From Sesamum alatum (lineage: Eukaryota; Streptophyta; Magnoliopsida; Lamiales; Pedaliaceae), in NCBI GenBank assembly GCA_034509735.1, contig JACGWO010000005.1, positions 20,015,264 through 20,079,263 of the forward strand: a stretch of DNA of 64,000 nucleotides, written 5' to 3'. How positions within the stretch are numbered: the stretch's first letter is position 1; each line of letters opens with the position of its first letter. Position numbers and translations under genes: made by a program. Below the pieces are notes generated by a model. It had not been told where the DNA came from. It was given only the letters and a program-made list of their open reading frames with translations, and did not search any database. This document shows, piece by piece, positions 1 through 11,246 of the stretch.

Positions 1-378
1 ATTAAATATTTGGGAAGACATGATTGGTCAATTTCAATATTATCTCTTTGATTTTTGTATTTTTTTAAAGAGATAATATGAAAAAATATTTGTCTTGATT
101 TGATTGGCCGGAACACCTCAATTTGACACGTGTCGGCCGTTGATTTGATGACGAAATATATATTAAAATATCAATTAATTTAACTATTTACATTTAGAAT
201 TAATTTAGTAAATTCCAAAATATAAATGGAAAAATAGAATATAACTGATAAAATAATATATATTTTCCACTTGTCGTCATTTGATTGGGCGCAAAAATAA
301 TTTGTCTACAATGAGCTTATTGATTTGCTATATTTCAATTTTACCCTTAACATAACAAACATATTTTTAACAACAAAA

Positions 379-430
<52 letters not shown>

Positions 431-845
431 TAATATCATCTCTTCTTCTCATATGTATATAATTATGACATTAATTATGTAATTATTATTAATATTAATT
501 TTTAATTATTATAATTACGAAAAACATGCTACTGATATTATATTATATAGTTAAAAATAGTCATTGAAATTAACAAAATAATATATCAATTATATATCTA
601 TGTTAATATTTGACTAGCATGAATGTTAATATTATTTCGATGCAAAAGTTTAAAGACAATAATTTGTCAATTGTTTATTTTTGAAAAGAAAATCTATTAC
701 TTTTTATTTAGATTTAAACTAATGTATACTATTTACGAAAGTATTTTAAATTTTTTAAATACAAATTATGTGGAAAATAATAATTTTTTTTATTCTAATA
801 GTAATATGTTATTTTTGGTCATTTTGCAATAAAAAGACCTTATTA
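1..845. other. AT-rich intergenic DNA, no gene seen
   Basis: This stretch is strongly AT-rich. I see no credible coding sequence: the only ORF over 60 codons (623-832) is a Phe/Leu/Asn-rich product of base composition. A compound microsatellite lies at 381-430. Nothing else could be assigned. Confidence 0.6.
381..430. repeat. compound (TC)n-(AT)n microsatellite
   Basis: About 15 TC units run directly into about 10 AT units. This is a simple-sequence repeat, seen directly. Confidence 0.97.
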
Positions 846-1030
846 TGCCAAATACCCTAACATCTTATAAGATGTGAAAACATCTTATAAGAGTGAAAAC
901 ATCTTATTTTACCCAAACGCTTTATGAGCTTATTTTTAAAATAAGATCCAATATCTTATAAGCTCCTAAAACATCTTATAAGATGTAGGAGCTTATAAGA
1001 TGTTTTAAAAAAACTTAACCAAACACCCTC
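846..1030. repeat. palindrome-rich MITE-like repeat
   Basis: The 16-bp palindrome ACATCTTATAAGATGT and its halves recur at least six times in under 200 bp. The right edge reads AACCAAACACCCTC and the left edge contains CCAAATACCCT. 'CCAAACACCC' edges are common in small hAT-type plant MITEs, so a degraded foldback MITE is likely. Both edges read in the same direction, so the exact termini and target duplication remain unclear. Confidence 0.45.
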
Positions 1031-1130
1031 TTAGTAGCAATATTTAAGGAACAAAATTGCATTTATCCCTATTTGAATTCAATAAGATAAAATTCGCGAT
1101 GCATCCAGGCGCCAGCATTCATTTGATACG

Positions 1131-1225
1131 ATAAGAAATATTTTGCACTTAAAAATAAGTTATTTTGCACTTAGAAATATTTTGCACTTAAAAATAAGTT
1201 ATTTTGCACTTAGAAATATTTTGCA
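1131..1225. repeat. 39-bp tandem repeat, about 2.3 copies
   Basis: A 39-bp unit containing ATTTTGCACTTA twice (once followed by AAAATAAG, once by GAAAT) is repeated in tandem with near identity. No coding capacity. 1226-1544 holds nothing further that I recognise. Confidence 0.85.
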
Positions 1226-1544
1226 TCCAGGCTCCAGTATATGCAACATTACAAAAGTTCAATGCAAAACAGCTTTGTTATTCTTTGGGTAATTGACACC
1301 CCTTAGAATAATTAGGTCCAAATAAATAAATAAATACCTTCTAATTTTACAAGATTACTATTACGCTTCTTGTTGACATTGTAGTGACAATTACGAATAC
1401 ACCTTCTATTCAGTGGTAAAACTTTATACAAACATCCCCTAAGTTATATTACTCTAACATCCTCTAAGGGGGTATATTTATAATTTTACAAACAGGCAAA
1501 TGTTGGCTGTACATTTAAAACATAATCCCAAATGGTGACAATGT

Positions 1545-2101
1545 AATTTACCCTATTATTTTAGGAAAAAATACAATTTAACCCCCATGTGATATCGCAA
1601 ATGAACAAATTACCATCCTATGAAAACAAAATAAAAATAGCAATTTACCTCCCTATGTTTTTTAAAATGCTTCAATATTTTATAGGGGGTAAACTGCTAT
1701 TTTTTTCACATGAGGTAAATTACTATTTTTTTATATGGGAATAATTTCCTTATTCGAAATATCACAGGGCACTAGAAAAAAAATTATTATTAGCCACATT
1801 TTAAATGATTATGGCAAAAAAATATAGTAAATAACTATTATATATTAACTACAGTAAAATAAAAACCGTTGCAAAAACTAACTTTTCCACCACAAAAAAT
1901 TTACTTAGCCGTGGTAAAAATATTCGCCATAGCTTTTAGTCATAGCAAATATTTTAGCCACCCTCACAAAAATCACGCCCGACAACCGTTGCTTGACCGT
2001 GGTCAATAACTATTAGCTACAGCTATTTAGTATTAACTACGATAATTAACCGTGGTTAAATATCATATTTTTTTGTAGTGCGGGTAAATTGCATTAAACC
2101 C
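1545..2101. mobile_element. foldback/TIR MITE (family F), interrupted copy
   Basis: The left arm (from about 1552) reads as AATTTAACCCCCATGTGATA, then a run ending AAATTACC. The inverse is found at about 1725-1769, where it stops at ATCACAGGG, and resumes at 2081 with GGGTAAATTGCATTAAACCC. The two inverted arms are broken by a second MITE at 1770-2080. A cleaner relative lies at 6597-6866. The arms also contain an internal inverted pair (AGCAATTTACCTCCC with GGGGGTAAACTGCT). It is non-coding and presumably mobilised in trans. Superfamily not determined. Confidence 0.6.
1770..2080. mobile_element. CACTA-type MITE nested in family-F MITE
   Basis: It begins CACTAGAAAAAAAAATTATT and ends TTTTTTTGTAGTG, so both ends carry CACTA-class termini. 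The inside has repeated short motifs around GCCGTGGTAAA and ACCGTGGT, typical of subterminal repeats. The flanking triplets are GGG and CGG, an imperfect 3-bp target duplication. A reverse-oriented relative lies at 4892-5190. Non-autonomous; no ORF. Confidence 0.65.
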
Positions 2102-2437
2102 TACTCTTTTATTGGATAACAAATATGATGATTAGAAGAAAAAGTTACGCAGAATAACCTTAAAACAATAAGCTAGATTCTTGTGTTGGACCCTGTACGG
2201 GGCAAAAAAAAAAAAAAATGTGTTCACACCTTAGTATATAAGTAATAAATTAAAAGTACAAATATGCGAAGGAAAAACGTTAACGGAAAGATAATCTTGA
2301 TTAAGAGATGAATGCACATATGATTAAGACATGAGTGCTTACTAAAAGTTTAATATTGACTAAGACATGATGAGTGTATACTAATAATTTGGTATTAATA
2401 AATAGTAGTAAATATGTATGTCGTGCTGTGCACCAAA

Positions 2438-2662
2438 TTAATTATTTAAGTTGCATATATGGGGCAAAAAGAGGGAGACCCCAAAAACATCTTTTAAAAG
2501 GTGAATGCTTTTTGATCGAGTAAAGGTGAATGTGGTGAGAGCAAAAGTATGGGGGGAGGACCCGATGTTGATCAGTGTATTTCCTTTTGGTATTATGAGT
2601 GCATCATGACCACCAGCACATATTCTGCTGCAACTTCCGGTACTTTCATCAGCCTGTGCCAT
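2438..2662 (-). other. unassigned 74-codon ORF, possible gene fragment
   Basis: The reverse strand holds an ORF with a non-random N-terminal half (Met-Ala-Gln-Ala-Asp, then a Cys-rich GSCSRICAGGHDALIIPKGN stretch). It is less AT-rich than its surroundings. I recognise no domain and see no splice sites or promoter that would make it a gene. It could be an exon relic, part of an unrecognised transposon, or chance. Low confidence as coding sequence. Confidence 0.2.
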
Positions 2663-2889
2663 TTGCTCACTTAGCTTAATTAATTTCTGTGTTTTTTTAA
2701 TGAATAATTGCGGATCTAGAAGTTTTATGGGGTGTTTGTATTTTGAGATGGAAATAAGTTGTAAAGAGAATTGGTAGTTTAGTTTTAAAGAGTGTTTGCA
2801 AACAAAAGTGAAAAAGGGAAAAAAAATGAAGTTTGAAAAGTTTAGTGTGCCTTTTTACCATTAAGTTACAAAAGTTGGTGGAGGGAAGA

Positions 2890-3560
2890 TTATAATTTTT
2901 TGCTTAAGTAAATGAGCTTGTTACGAGCAAAAATGCTCGAGGCCAGTGGATTGTGTGTGATCTTTTTTGGGTTTTTGCAAGCTTCAGTCCATTGAACCAA
3001 AAACATAGATGTTTGTACTTCGACGTCTAAGTCAGTAATGGACCAAGAGTGCGAAATAGTAAAATTGAGCAATAAAAATAGAAGAGAGTAGCCAAAGTGT
3101 GTGATGTGTGAGTTCGAGGTCATCGAAAATCGTGTGTGGTTTGCTATTAATAAGCAAGTCGGAGTAAGATGTGATAAAATCAAGTCCCTAATTTTCAAGA
3201 ATCGATTGATATAGATCCATTTAGTTCTAGGGGAGATGTCCGGACTTTTCGGGCGATTAGTTAGATTTCGACTGGAGGAAATCCCTATCCGTACAATTAT
3301 GTTGAAATGTGTCCTAACTGATTCAGGGATTATTTCCATTCATTTCCTCCTTTTTGTATGAGTTGGTGCCAGTTTTTCAACCCACATTGCTGTTAGGGGC
3401 GCATCCACATCTTTACGTGCCTGGGCTCCAGTTGGGTGATGTTCCTGCTTGACTTCTCGCAAGAAGTTTGGCCTAAGGCCGTTATGGGGGTCAACTGGGT
3501 AACTCCGTTTAGGTCATTTAACACGGTCCCACAGTTGACAGCTTTAGGGGCACTAGAATT
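2890..3560 (-). other. unassigned island with 149-codon ORF
   Basis: A reverse ORF (2890-3339) opens in a block of more balanced base composition that continues to about 3560. The product has mixed composition with one Leu-rich hydrophobic stretch near its middle (residues about 84-95) and no motif I know. The 3340-3560 part reads like retrotransposon leader or UTR but matches nothing else in the window. I call it an unidentified repeat fragment rather than a gene. Confidence 0.2.
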
Positions 3561-3924
3561 AACTTAAACAATTCAAAATCATAAATTATAAATAAAAATA
3601 CTATTTTCAACCTATTTTTAGTAAAATACATATGAACACTTAAGTTGAGCTATTGCAAACATCCTTTGCTTTTTTGGCCGAAGAGAAAATGAGGAAACAA
3701 ATGGGTGAATGATAGTTAAAACTTGAAAGTAATAGAGACATACCTTGGCTTTAATGAGAAAGCTTGGACATATAATACCAACTATTTCTTTACGTCGTAT
3801 GGCGAAGTAGCAATGCATAGAGTTCTTGATAACATATAAAGTATATATAATAGTTGGTCACTTCAATATGTATTTGGAATCATCTTAATCTTTAAAGTTC
3901 ATTTCTAAACGTTAATATTTCTAA

Positions 3925-3925
<1 letters not shown>

Positions 3926-3956
<31 letters not shown>

Positions 3957-3977
3957 CATTATTATTATTATTATTTA
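3926..3977. repeat. (ATT)n microsatellite
   Basis: About 17 ATT units with a single interruption (ATC). Seen directly. Confidence 0.97.
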
Positions 3978-4891
3978 TCTCAAAGTGGTCCTTCTGACCA
4001 TTTTCGGGTGAAAAATTGGTCAAATTTTGACTTTTTCTTAGCGTAAAATAGTCAATTTATGTTTGATTTTCCGAGTTTAGTCTCTTAAATTTGTCAAATT
4101 ATCAAATCAGTAATTTTTCTAAAAGGAAAAAATCCTGGTCTACTGAGGAAAGTGAAAAGTTTGGAGCATAATGTAAAGAAGCTCCAAAAAGCAAAAAAAG
4201 CTTATGAAGATGCTTTTGTTGTTAACTTGTGTAGTTGTGATTGTGGTGTGGAAGATGTAATGAGAGGACTAAAAAATACACATTGGATACTAATTAAATG
4301 TTGCTATGAACTATTGTAGAAAATGATGTATGTGATGAAGTAAAATAAACCTGTTTCAGCTAAAATATTTTTCCCCCTTAGAAATATCTGAATGCACCCT
4401 TTAAATAGCTAAAAGTTGGTAAACTCACGATTGGAGAACAATTACGGTACAAACATGAATCTAGATGAAAACACGACCTTGAAGGAGGAACAGGCCTAGC
4501 GTGTTCTCGTCTATTCGTGCAATGAAATTCTGCATTGAAGAATATAGTCGTGTTGCAAGACATGGATTGGGCATGTAACTCTAAGTTTGGATGCAATATG
4601 TGCTCGTCTGGAGAACACGCCCGTGTCCCAAAACACAACAAGTCCATGTTTAGTTTCTTTTTTAAAAAATACATTGTGATAAAATTTCCCCTGCAGATTA
4701 AGCCATGTGCTGATCATGTGACTATTTTTGTATATTTTTGCTGAAAAATGATCAAAGGAACTAATCTAACGCGCACGCTAATGTTTAATAATACTAACAT
4801 AAAAAAAAATAAACTTTAGGGACTAAAGTAATCTTTTTTTAAGGGGTAAAAAGCAGTACACCCCTTTGTGTTCTCATAAAAGATTAAAGAA
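3978..4891. other. intergenic DNA, no gene recognised
   Basis: The overlapping short ORFs on both strands at 4378-4744 are mutual shadows without recognisable motifs. I see no element termini and no RNA gene in this stretch. Confidence 0.5.
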
Positions 4892-5190
4892 CACTAAAAA
4901 AATTAAAATTTAAACATCAATAACTGCCATGGTTAAAAATAAATAGCCGTAGTAAATAGTTATTCACCACAGCTACGCAACGGATGTTGTCCATGGTTTT
5001 TGCGAGCATGGCTAAAAGTCATAGCAAAAACATTTGCTATGGCTCATAGTCATGGCAAAAATAGTTTTCATGGTGTATAATTAAGTTTTTGCAATGGTTT
5101 TTATTTGACCATGGTTAATAATAATTACTTACTATGGTCTTAGTCCATAGCCAATAAAATTATAATCAATAGCAATTTTTTTTTCTATTG
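4892..5190. mobile_element. CACTA-type MITE, second copy, inverted and degraded
   Basis: It starts CACTAAAAAAATTAAAATTT and ends near TTTTTTTTCTATTG, a mutated CTAGTG end. Internal motifs (GCCATGGTTAA, CATGGCTAAAAGTCATAGC, ACCATGGTTAA) match the copy at 1770-2080 read on the other strand. It abuts the TIR element starting at 5193. Confidence 0.5.
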
Positions 5191-5192
5191 AA

Positions 5193-6094
5193 ACCCCCTA
5201 TGATAAATTGATTAGCAAACCCCCCCCCCCCCCCCGCCCGAAAAGAATAAATAGCAAAATACCCCCTCCAACACGACAAATGCATAATACGCGCCCATTT
5301 TTAATTTTTTTTATTTTTTTTAATTAGACAATTACATTTATACACTTTATCATGAACCATGTTATCTTAATGGGTTATATCAATTATCAAGATTTTATCT
5401 CTTTTAATTTAAAAAATTTGACCTATTTATATGAAAATAAATATGAATAAATATATCAAAAAATTATATAATACTAAATATTTTATATAACATAAGTGAA
5501 AAATATAAAATAAATCAAATTTATAATTAAAATTAAATTAAAAATATAAAAAATAAAATAAAACAATACCTGCATCCCCACCCCGACTCCCATCCCTTCC
5601 CACGACCTCCTCACTCCATCCTCAACCCACGTTGTCGTTACCACTGCCGCCATCTTCTTTACCTTCGCCGACGTCGCCTCCCCCTCATTCACGATGCTCC
5701 TCCCTCCCCCCAGCGCCCTTCCTGCAGCCCCTCGTCCCCCCCCTCTTCAGCCGCCGATGGCGGATACCAGTGCCCCCCCCCCCTTCTCTCTCTCTATATA
5801 TAAAGATATTTTAATTGTATATATATTACATATATATAATTTTAGTTATATATATACCATAGATTTGTTACTTTTATCTAAACCGTTTAATTCTAGTTTG
5901 ACAAATTTGAACTTTTGATTTGTATTACTTAAATATAAAACGTTGATTCATAGGGCATTTTTGTTATTGTACATGTCAAAAATGAAATCCGCGCATCATT
6001 GGCGCGTGTACCACGAATCCAACTCAGAGGGGGTATTTTGCCTATTTGTTTTTTTCACAAGGGGTTTTTTCCTAATTAATTTATCACGGGGGGC
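5193..6094. mobile_element. non-autonomous TIR element of about 900 bp
   Basis: The left arm contains ACCCCCTATGATAAATTGAT and later AAATAGCAAAATACCCCCT. The right arm is the inverse: GAGGGGGTATTTTGCCTATT, then TTAATTTATCACGGGGGG. The arms are about 90 bp long and imperfect, with C-tracts of variable length. The interior is AT-rich apart from a C-rich block at 5570-5790 that gives Pro/Ser-rich ORFs on both strands, which I take as compositional. The superfamily is not clear and I could not settle a target duplication. Confidence 0.55.
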
Positions 6095-6596
6095 TTTTTT
6101 GATCTGTTACGAGAACATAGGGAGGTCAATTGTTATTTATTTATTTATTTATTTATTTTTTTGTAAATGCAAATATAATGGAACAATGGTAATATTTACC
6201 CTAAAATAAAGAAGTGCTAGAAGGTACAATCTGCGAGACAATTACATGGGGGATTTAATCTTCAAAGTTGTGGTTACATTGTATTTTTTACATCACAAAG
6301 AAACTTATCATTCTGTTAACAAAAGGTCTTTCAAGGGATTTGGCAAAGGGTACCACTAGTGTAATGAGCTTAGAAACTTTTTCATAAAATAACCTACTTT
6401 TTCTCTTGGTACTCCACTAGTTCAAAGGTAAGAGTTGAAAACTCTTGATGAAATAACTTTTGATACCTTTTGAGACAATGAAGGATTTCACCAAAGTGAA
6501 CATATAGAGTGTTTCTGCTCCTAATGAAAGTTACGATAACTTTTAAAAGTATTCATGATTTTAGAATGGACCGCAGGACCATGTATGTATATATTT

Positions 6597-6866
6597 TGGT
6601 TTTAATGCGATTTACTTCCCTGTGATATTGTAAATGAGCAAATTACCTTTTTATGAAAACAAATAGCAATTTACCTCCTTGTGTTCTTTAAAATGGAGCC
6701 ATATACCTCCCTAGACAAGGAGGTAAATTGCTCCATTTTAAAAAACATGGGGAGATAAATTAATTTATTTTAAAAAATACAAGAAAATAAATTGTTATTT
6801 TATTTTTCATAAGGGGTAATTTGCTCATTTGCAATATCACTGGGGGGTTGCTTGCATTTTTCCCTT
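6597..6866. mobile_element. foldback/TIR MITE (family F), intact copy
   Basis: The left end reads GGTTTTAATGCGATTTACTT and continues with CCTGTGATATTGTAAATGAG. The right end is its inverse, with GCTCATTTGCAATATCACTG near 6830. An inner inverted pair (GCAATTTACCTCC and GGAGGTAAATTGC) makes the whole element able to fold on itself. It is the same family as the interrupted copy at 1545-2101. Confidence 0.65.
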
Positions 6867-8119
6867 TATATTTTAACTTCTCCGTAAATACCTAAAAATA
6901 CAATAGGTTTATGTGTGTGATATTCTAACATGGACTTAAGGAATTTTGGTTTATATATAGTTTAACTTACCAATGGTTTTATCTAAACTCCAAAGTATTT
7001 ACACTTGTTGAAAGTCTAAACGGAAAAATGATTTCTTGTATGCGTATAAGTGACAATGAATTATGGAAAGCTAAGTAACGGATTTTAGATTGCTTTCATA
7101 GATAGTAACGGATAATGATTTTAGAAAACTTCGTTGAGATTTTATTATGTACTTTTAAAGTAACACTCAATTTAAAGTTCAAAATAGGTCTTGGAGGAAA
7201 TTATCGAGAAAGAGAATTCCATATGTAAATGCAGAATCAAGATCTTAATTTTTTTTAGGGGGGTGGGGGGTGGTTTGTGTGTTTACATATTTTAGAAATA
7301 AATTTTCTTTAACGTCTATAACAAACTTGTAATGTTCACTTTAAGAAAAGGAAATTTTATTTTAAACTCTTATATAGTTTAACCACAAATCCAAATTTCC
7401 CATACATTCTTAAAGTGAAATCTTTTTGTTATCTTTTCAATAGAGCCTAGTTGGAATTTTGACATTAGGATGGTGTATCATGAGTATGTTAACTTAAAAT
7501 GTTTTGATAGGACAAAAATGTCTTAAATGGATGGACAAAGTGATGTTTCTGCTAACTTTTCCATAAATCGCCAATGTACTAATCAAATTGCTATAGGACC
7601 CAAAAGTAGCCTATATATGGTGAGTTTAATGAACGTCTAGAAATTGTAATTTGAATAGTACTTTAAGATAAAATTTAAGAGGATGCTATTGATGTTATAC
7701 ATTAGAAATATGAGCCTGAGGTATTTAATTTTTCTAATTTTACATTTTAAGGACACATCTAAATGCCCAAAAAGGTTAAATTGATTTCTTGAAAATTTTA
7801 TAGGACACTTATTTTTGTCTCCAATATACATAAAGACATTTACAAATAGCCGTTTGACAGTTAATATACATTGAATTGACACATATATATGTCTCTTATT
7901 AGTTTTAAAAATACATACAACTGTCTCCGAAATCATATATTAGATATTTTAGAATTTTGTCTCCAAACAAAATTTTGACAGTTATGAGTCCTAATATGTT
8001 TTTGGAGATATTTTAAAATACATTAGACAACACATATAATTGTCTCCTACATGTTTTAATGCACAAATACGTGTTTAGAAAGAGTTTTTTATTTTTATTT
8101 TTATTTTGATATATGGGCA
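6867..8119. other. AT-rich intergenic DNA with dispersed TGTCTCC motifs
   Basis: No gene is supported; the 99-codon reverse ORF (7637-7936) is Ile/Asn/Lys-rich noise. Between about 7745 and 8060 the motif pair GACA...TGTCTCC (or GTCTCT) recurs about seven times at irregular spacing, as subterminal repeats of a DNA transposon would. I could not find matching termini. Confidence 0.4.
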
Positions 8120-8295
8120 CACTACAAAAAAAAAATTAGAAAAATTGGGATGGCCAGAAATGGTCGCAAAAATTTGACCCAAATTCTGATGGTTTTGTAA
8201 TGAATTTTAGTAATTTCCAACAGATTCCTTCAATAGACGGAGGAATTGCACAAACCGTCAGAAAAAAAAAAAAAGTCGTCGCGAATTCCGTCGGA
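8120..8295 (+). mobile_element. CACTA terminus fragment
   Basis: It starts CACTACAAAAAAAAAATTAG, the same type of terminus as the complete CACTA element at 23418. It is followed by scattered short motifs (CCGTCAG, CCGTCGG) like subterminal repeats. It ends abruptly where copia gag sequence begins, so only one end survives. Confidence 0.5.
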
Positions 8296-9622
8296 AAATA
8301 GGAAGGCAATCAGCACAAGATGCCCAAAGGAACTGATGGAAAATCCAGAAAGGCAAACAGTTGTGCTATTGCTGCGGGAAACCCGGACGTAAAGCTTACT
8401 GATGCTACCAAAGAAAGGACCAATAAAAGCAAAACCAGAAACCAACCAATCATGCTGCTCCACAAGCCAACCTAGTCGAGAAGGACGAGATCATAGCTGC
8501 AGTGGTTGTAGAGGCGAACTTGGTGTAGAACAAAGAGGAGTGGGTACTAGACACCGGCACATCTAGACACTTTTGCTCCAACAAAGCTTTATTCCACGAA
8601 TTTCTTGATGGAAAAAAGGGCGAGTGTGTCTTCATGGGGAACTCTGCCACCGCCGAAATTTTGGGTAAAGGAAAGGTTATTCTGAAACTTACATCTGGTA
8701 AGAATTTAGCTTTAAACGACGTATTATGTGTGCCTTCCTTGCGTAGAAATCTCATATCTGGTAGCTTATTGAAAATTGTGTTAGAATCTGATAAGGTAAT
8801 AATCACAAAAAATAGTGAATTTGTAGGAAATGGATACTTATCAGATGGTCTTTTTGTTTTGAACACTGTTCCTACTTTACGTAATAAAACTCCTTCTAGT
8901 TATGCTTATTTGGTAGAGTCTTTTGATACGTGGCATGGTTAACTAGGACATATAAATTTTTCTTCTATTAAATGGTTGAAAAATATGAATCTTATTAATA
9001 TTTCTGATTCCAATAGTTTCTCTAAATGCTCAGTATGCGTAGAAGCTAAATATGTCAAAAGGCCTTTTAAGCCTGTAACATATAAAAGCACTGAACTACT
9101 TGAACTGATTCATTCAGACCTAGCAGATTTCAAAAACACTTTAACCAAAGGTGGTAAAAAATATTATATCTCTTTCATTGATGATTTTTCGAGATATACT
9201 AAAATTTATTTGTTAAAAACAAAAGATGAAGCTGTTGAAATATTTTCGAAATAAAAAGCAGAAGTTAAGAATCAACTAGATAAGAAAATCAAAAGACTTA
9301 GGTCTTATAGAGATGGAGAATATAATACTAATCGCTTAAAGGATTTGTGTGAAAAAAATGGAATACATTAAACAAGCGTTCCGTATACACCTCAACAAAA
9401 TGGCATAGCTGAGCGGAAAAATAGAACTATAAAAGAAATGATGAATGCTATGCTTCTAAGCTCTGGTATGCCGGATAATATGTGCGGGGAAGCAGTTCTA
9501 TATGCATGTTATGTCTTAAATAGAGTTCCACATAAAATGTTAGATAAAACGCCTTACGAAATATGGAGAGGTTTTGCCCCTAACCTAGGCTATCTCAAAG
9601 TGTGGGGTTGCTTGGCTAAAGT
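8296..9622 (+). pseudogene. Ty1/copia polyprotein, 5' half (CCHC-protease-integrase)
   Basis: This is a decayed copia gag-pol that should run protease, integrase, RT and RNase H. In order I see a CCHC zinc knuckle at about 8370-8415 whose His is replaced by Arg (CYCCGKPGRKAY, then a stop). Next comes an aspartic protease site WVLDTGTSRHFCSNK (about 8540-8585), then the GAG-pre-integrase region with WHG-LGH and a Cys-x2-Cys. The integrase core follows (HSDLADF, FIDDFSRYTKIYLL, the NGIAERKNRT region) and ends at VWGCLAKV. Stops interrupt it at about 8527, 8940, 9252 and 9368. Gag and the 5' LTR are missing; the upstream junction is a CACTA end. The reading resumes at 19241 after the gypsy insertion. 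Confidence 0.88.
9618..9622. repeat. 5-bp target-site duplication (left), gypsy insertion
   Basis: AAAGT directly precedes the 5' LTR and is repeated at 19236-19240 directly after the 3' LTR. Removing one copy with the element rejoins the copia integrase frame across the site. Confidence 0.95.
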
Positions 9623-9773
9623 TGTGACGTTTGTAGGATTTTATAAATAATTGAGAGATTAATTAGTAATTATTAAGAAAATTTGAGTTAATTATAAATA
9701 AATTATAGGTTGAAATTGGAATATGATAAAACTTGAAAGGAGTAAATTGGAACTCATTATAAAATTTGGGAGC

Positions 9774-9808
<35 letters not shown>

Positions 9809-9892
9809 TGTGATAATAATATAATCTAATATATTTATGTGTAGAGAGAAAGTGGGGTGGGAGTCACCCCACCACCACCTCGTCATTTATAT

Positions 9893-9902
9893 TATAAATA
9901 TA
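9893..9902 (+). promoter_or_regulatory. candidate TATA box of gypsy LTR
   Basis: TATAAATATA lies about 270 bp into the LTR. It is followed 70-90 bp later by a CT-rich tract like a plant 5' UTR. It is conserved in the 3' LTR at 17181-17190. If used, U3 is short and R-U5 is about 2 kb. Inferred from sequence only. Confidence 0.45.
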
Positions 9903-11091
9903 TATGTATGTGTTGTCAAACATACAAAAATACAACATTTGCATATTGCACGTTTCTTCAACATTCAAAACTCTCTCTCTCTCGGAAAGAAACAGGTATG
10001 AAAATTTTTGGTTTTTAAATTTTATTAATTTATATAATTATATTATGTAATTAGTCTATTTACTAAATATAGTTTATATTGAGCAATTTACTATTTAATC
10101 GAAAAATTTTATGAGTTTGACTAGTTAAACTAGTGTTATATTAAATATCATATTTGATATAAGATTTGCTATAATTGGTAACTAAATTATTAGATTTGCT
10201 AGATTTAATTACTATTGTAGTTAATGTATTTAATTTCATCGGGTATATTGACTAAATACTTAATATTATATATATATATATATATTGGTGTTTAATCATA
10301 TTATATAATAGCGAGGAATTGATAGAAATTAATAGAAATATTATTGAAAAGTTATTTAAGAAAATATAAGATTTTTATAATAATTTAAGTTAGAAATATT
10401 ATTAACACCGGTAGTTATAATGATATGAGGGTTTTATAAAATGGAATTGTATGAGTTAGTTGATAAATTAAAAGTATACCTAAGAAGTGTAGAAAGTTAA
10501 GTTATTTAAAATAAAATAGAACGGGGGATTGAATTTCTATATAAATAGAACGATGCGAATATTATATATTAGAACTTACGATATTTATGAGCTATTGATC
10601 GCATAAATTATAATTTAATATAGGACGTGATGATAAAGTGGAAGGTTGAGCAGCCCTTCGTGTTGACAGACCAAATTTGAGATTTGAGATAATTATAGCT
10701 AATTGGTTTATATATATATATATATATTTATATGTATATAAATATAAATTGTTGGATAAAAATATATATTTATATGCTTATGTGAGAACTTGATATTGAA
10801 TTTTGGATATATATATATATATAATCATGAGGATATGAATATGGATTGTTTATATACTTGATTAGGGGTGTCGATTGTAATTAAAATGATCGTTATATCT
10901 GTGGAATTGCTATTATGTGCTAAAGTGTGATTGTGCTGCACGGACGTTGGTTAAATGATTGTGGGGTTGTATAATCGATTGTGATATGAAGTCAAATAGG
11001 AATGGTATTGTCGAGTGAATGATTATTAAATGAAATGATGGCTTAACTAACTGGGGAGCATACTCAATGGCTTACAATGATACGATCAATG

Positions 11092-11246
11092 ACGAGCTGT
11101 GTGCTGTCATTGATCAATGGAGATGATGGGATACACACGAGCTGTGTGCTGTGTGATATCAGTGAGGATGAGATACACACGAGCTGTGTGTTGTGTGATA
11201 TCAATGAGGATGAGATACACACGAGCTGTGTGCTGTGTGATATCAG
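11092..11246 (+). repeat. 42-bp tandem repeat array in gypsy 5' LTR
   Basis: Units begin ACGAGCTGTGTGCTGTGTGA and end GATGAGATACAC. The first unit is 45 bp and divergent, then come two 42-bp units and a partial one. Since 42 is a multiple of three the array stays open, giving an 81-codon ORF (11077-11322) with repeated IHTSCVLCDI. The 3' LTR carries the same array at 18399-18553. Confidence 0.92.

Noticed and set aside
5632..5918. Proline-rich ORFs at 5632-5814 and 5694-5918
   Set aside because: They come from a C-rich block in a TIR element; all frames on both strands are similarly low-complexity.
11092..11246. CRISPR-like regular repeats
   Set aside because: The 42-bp units are directly adjacent without unique spacers, lie in an LTR and occur in both LTRs of a plant retrotransposon.
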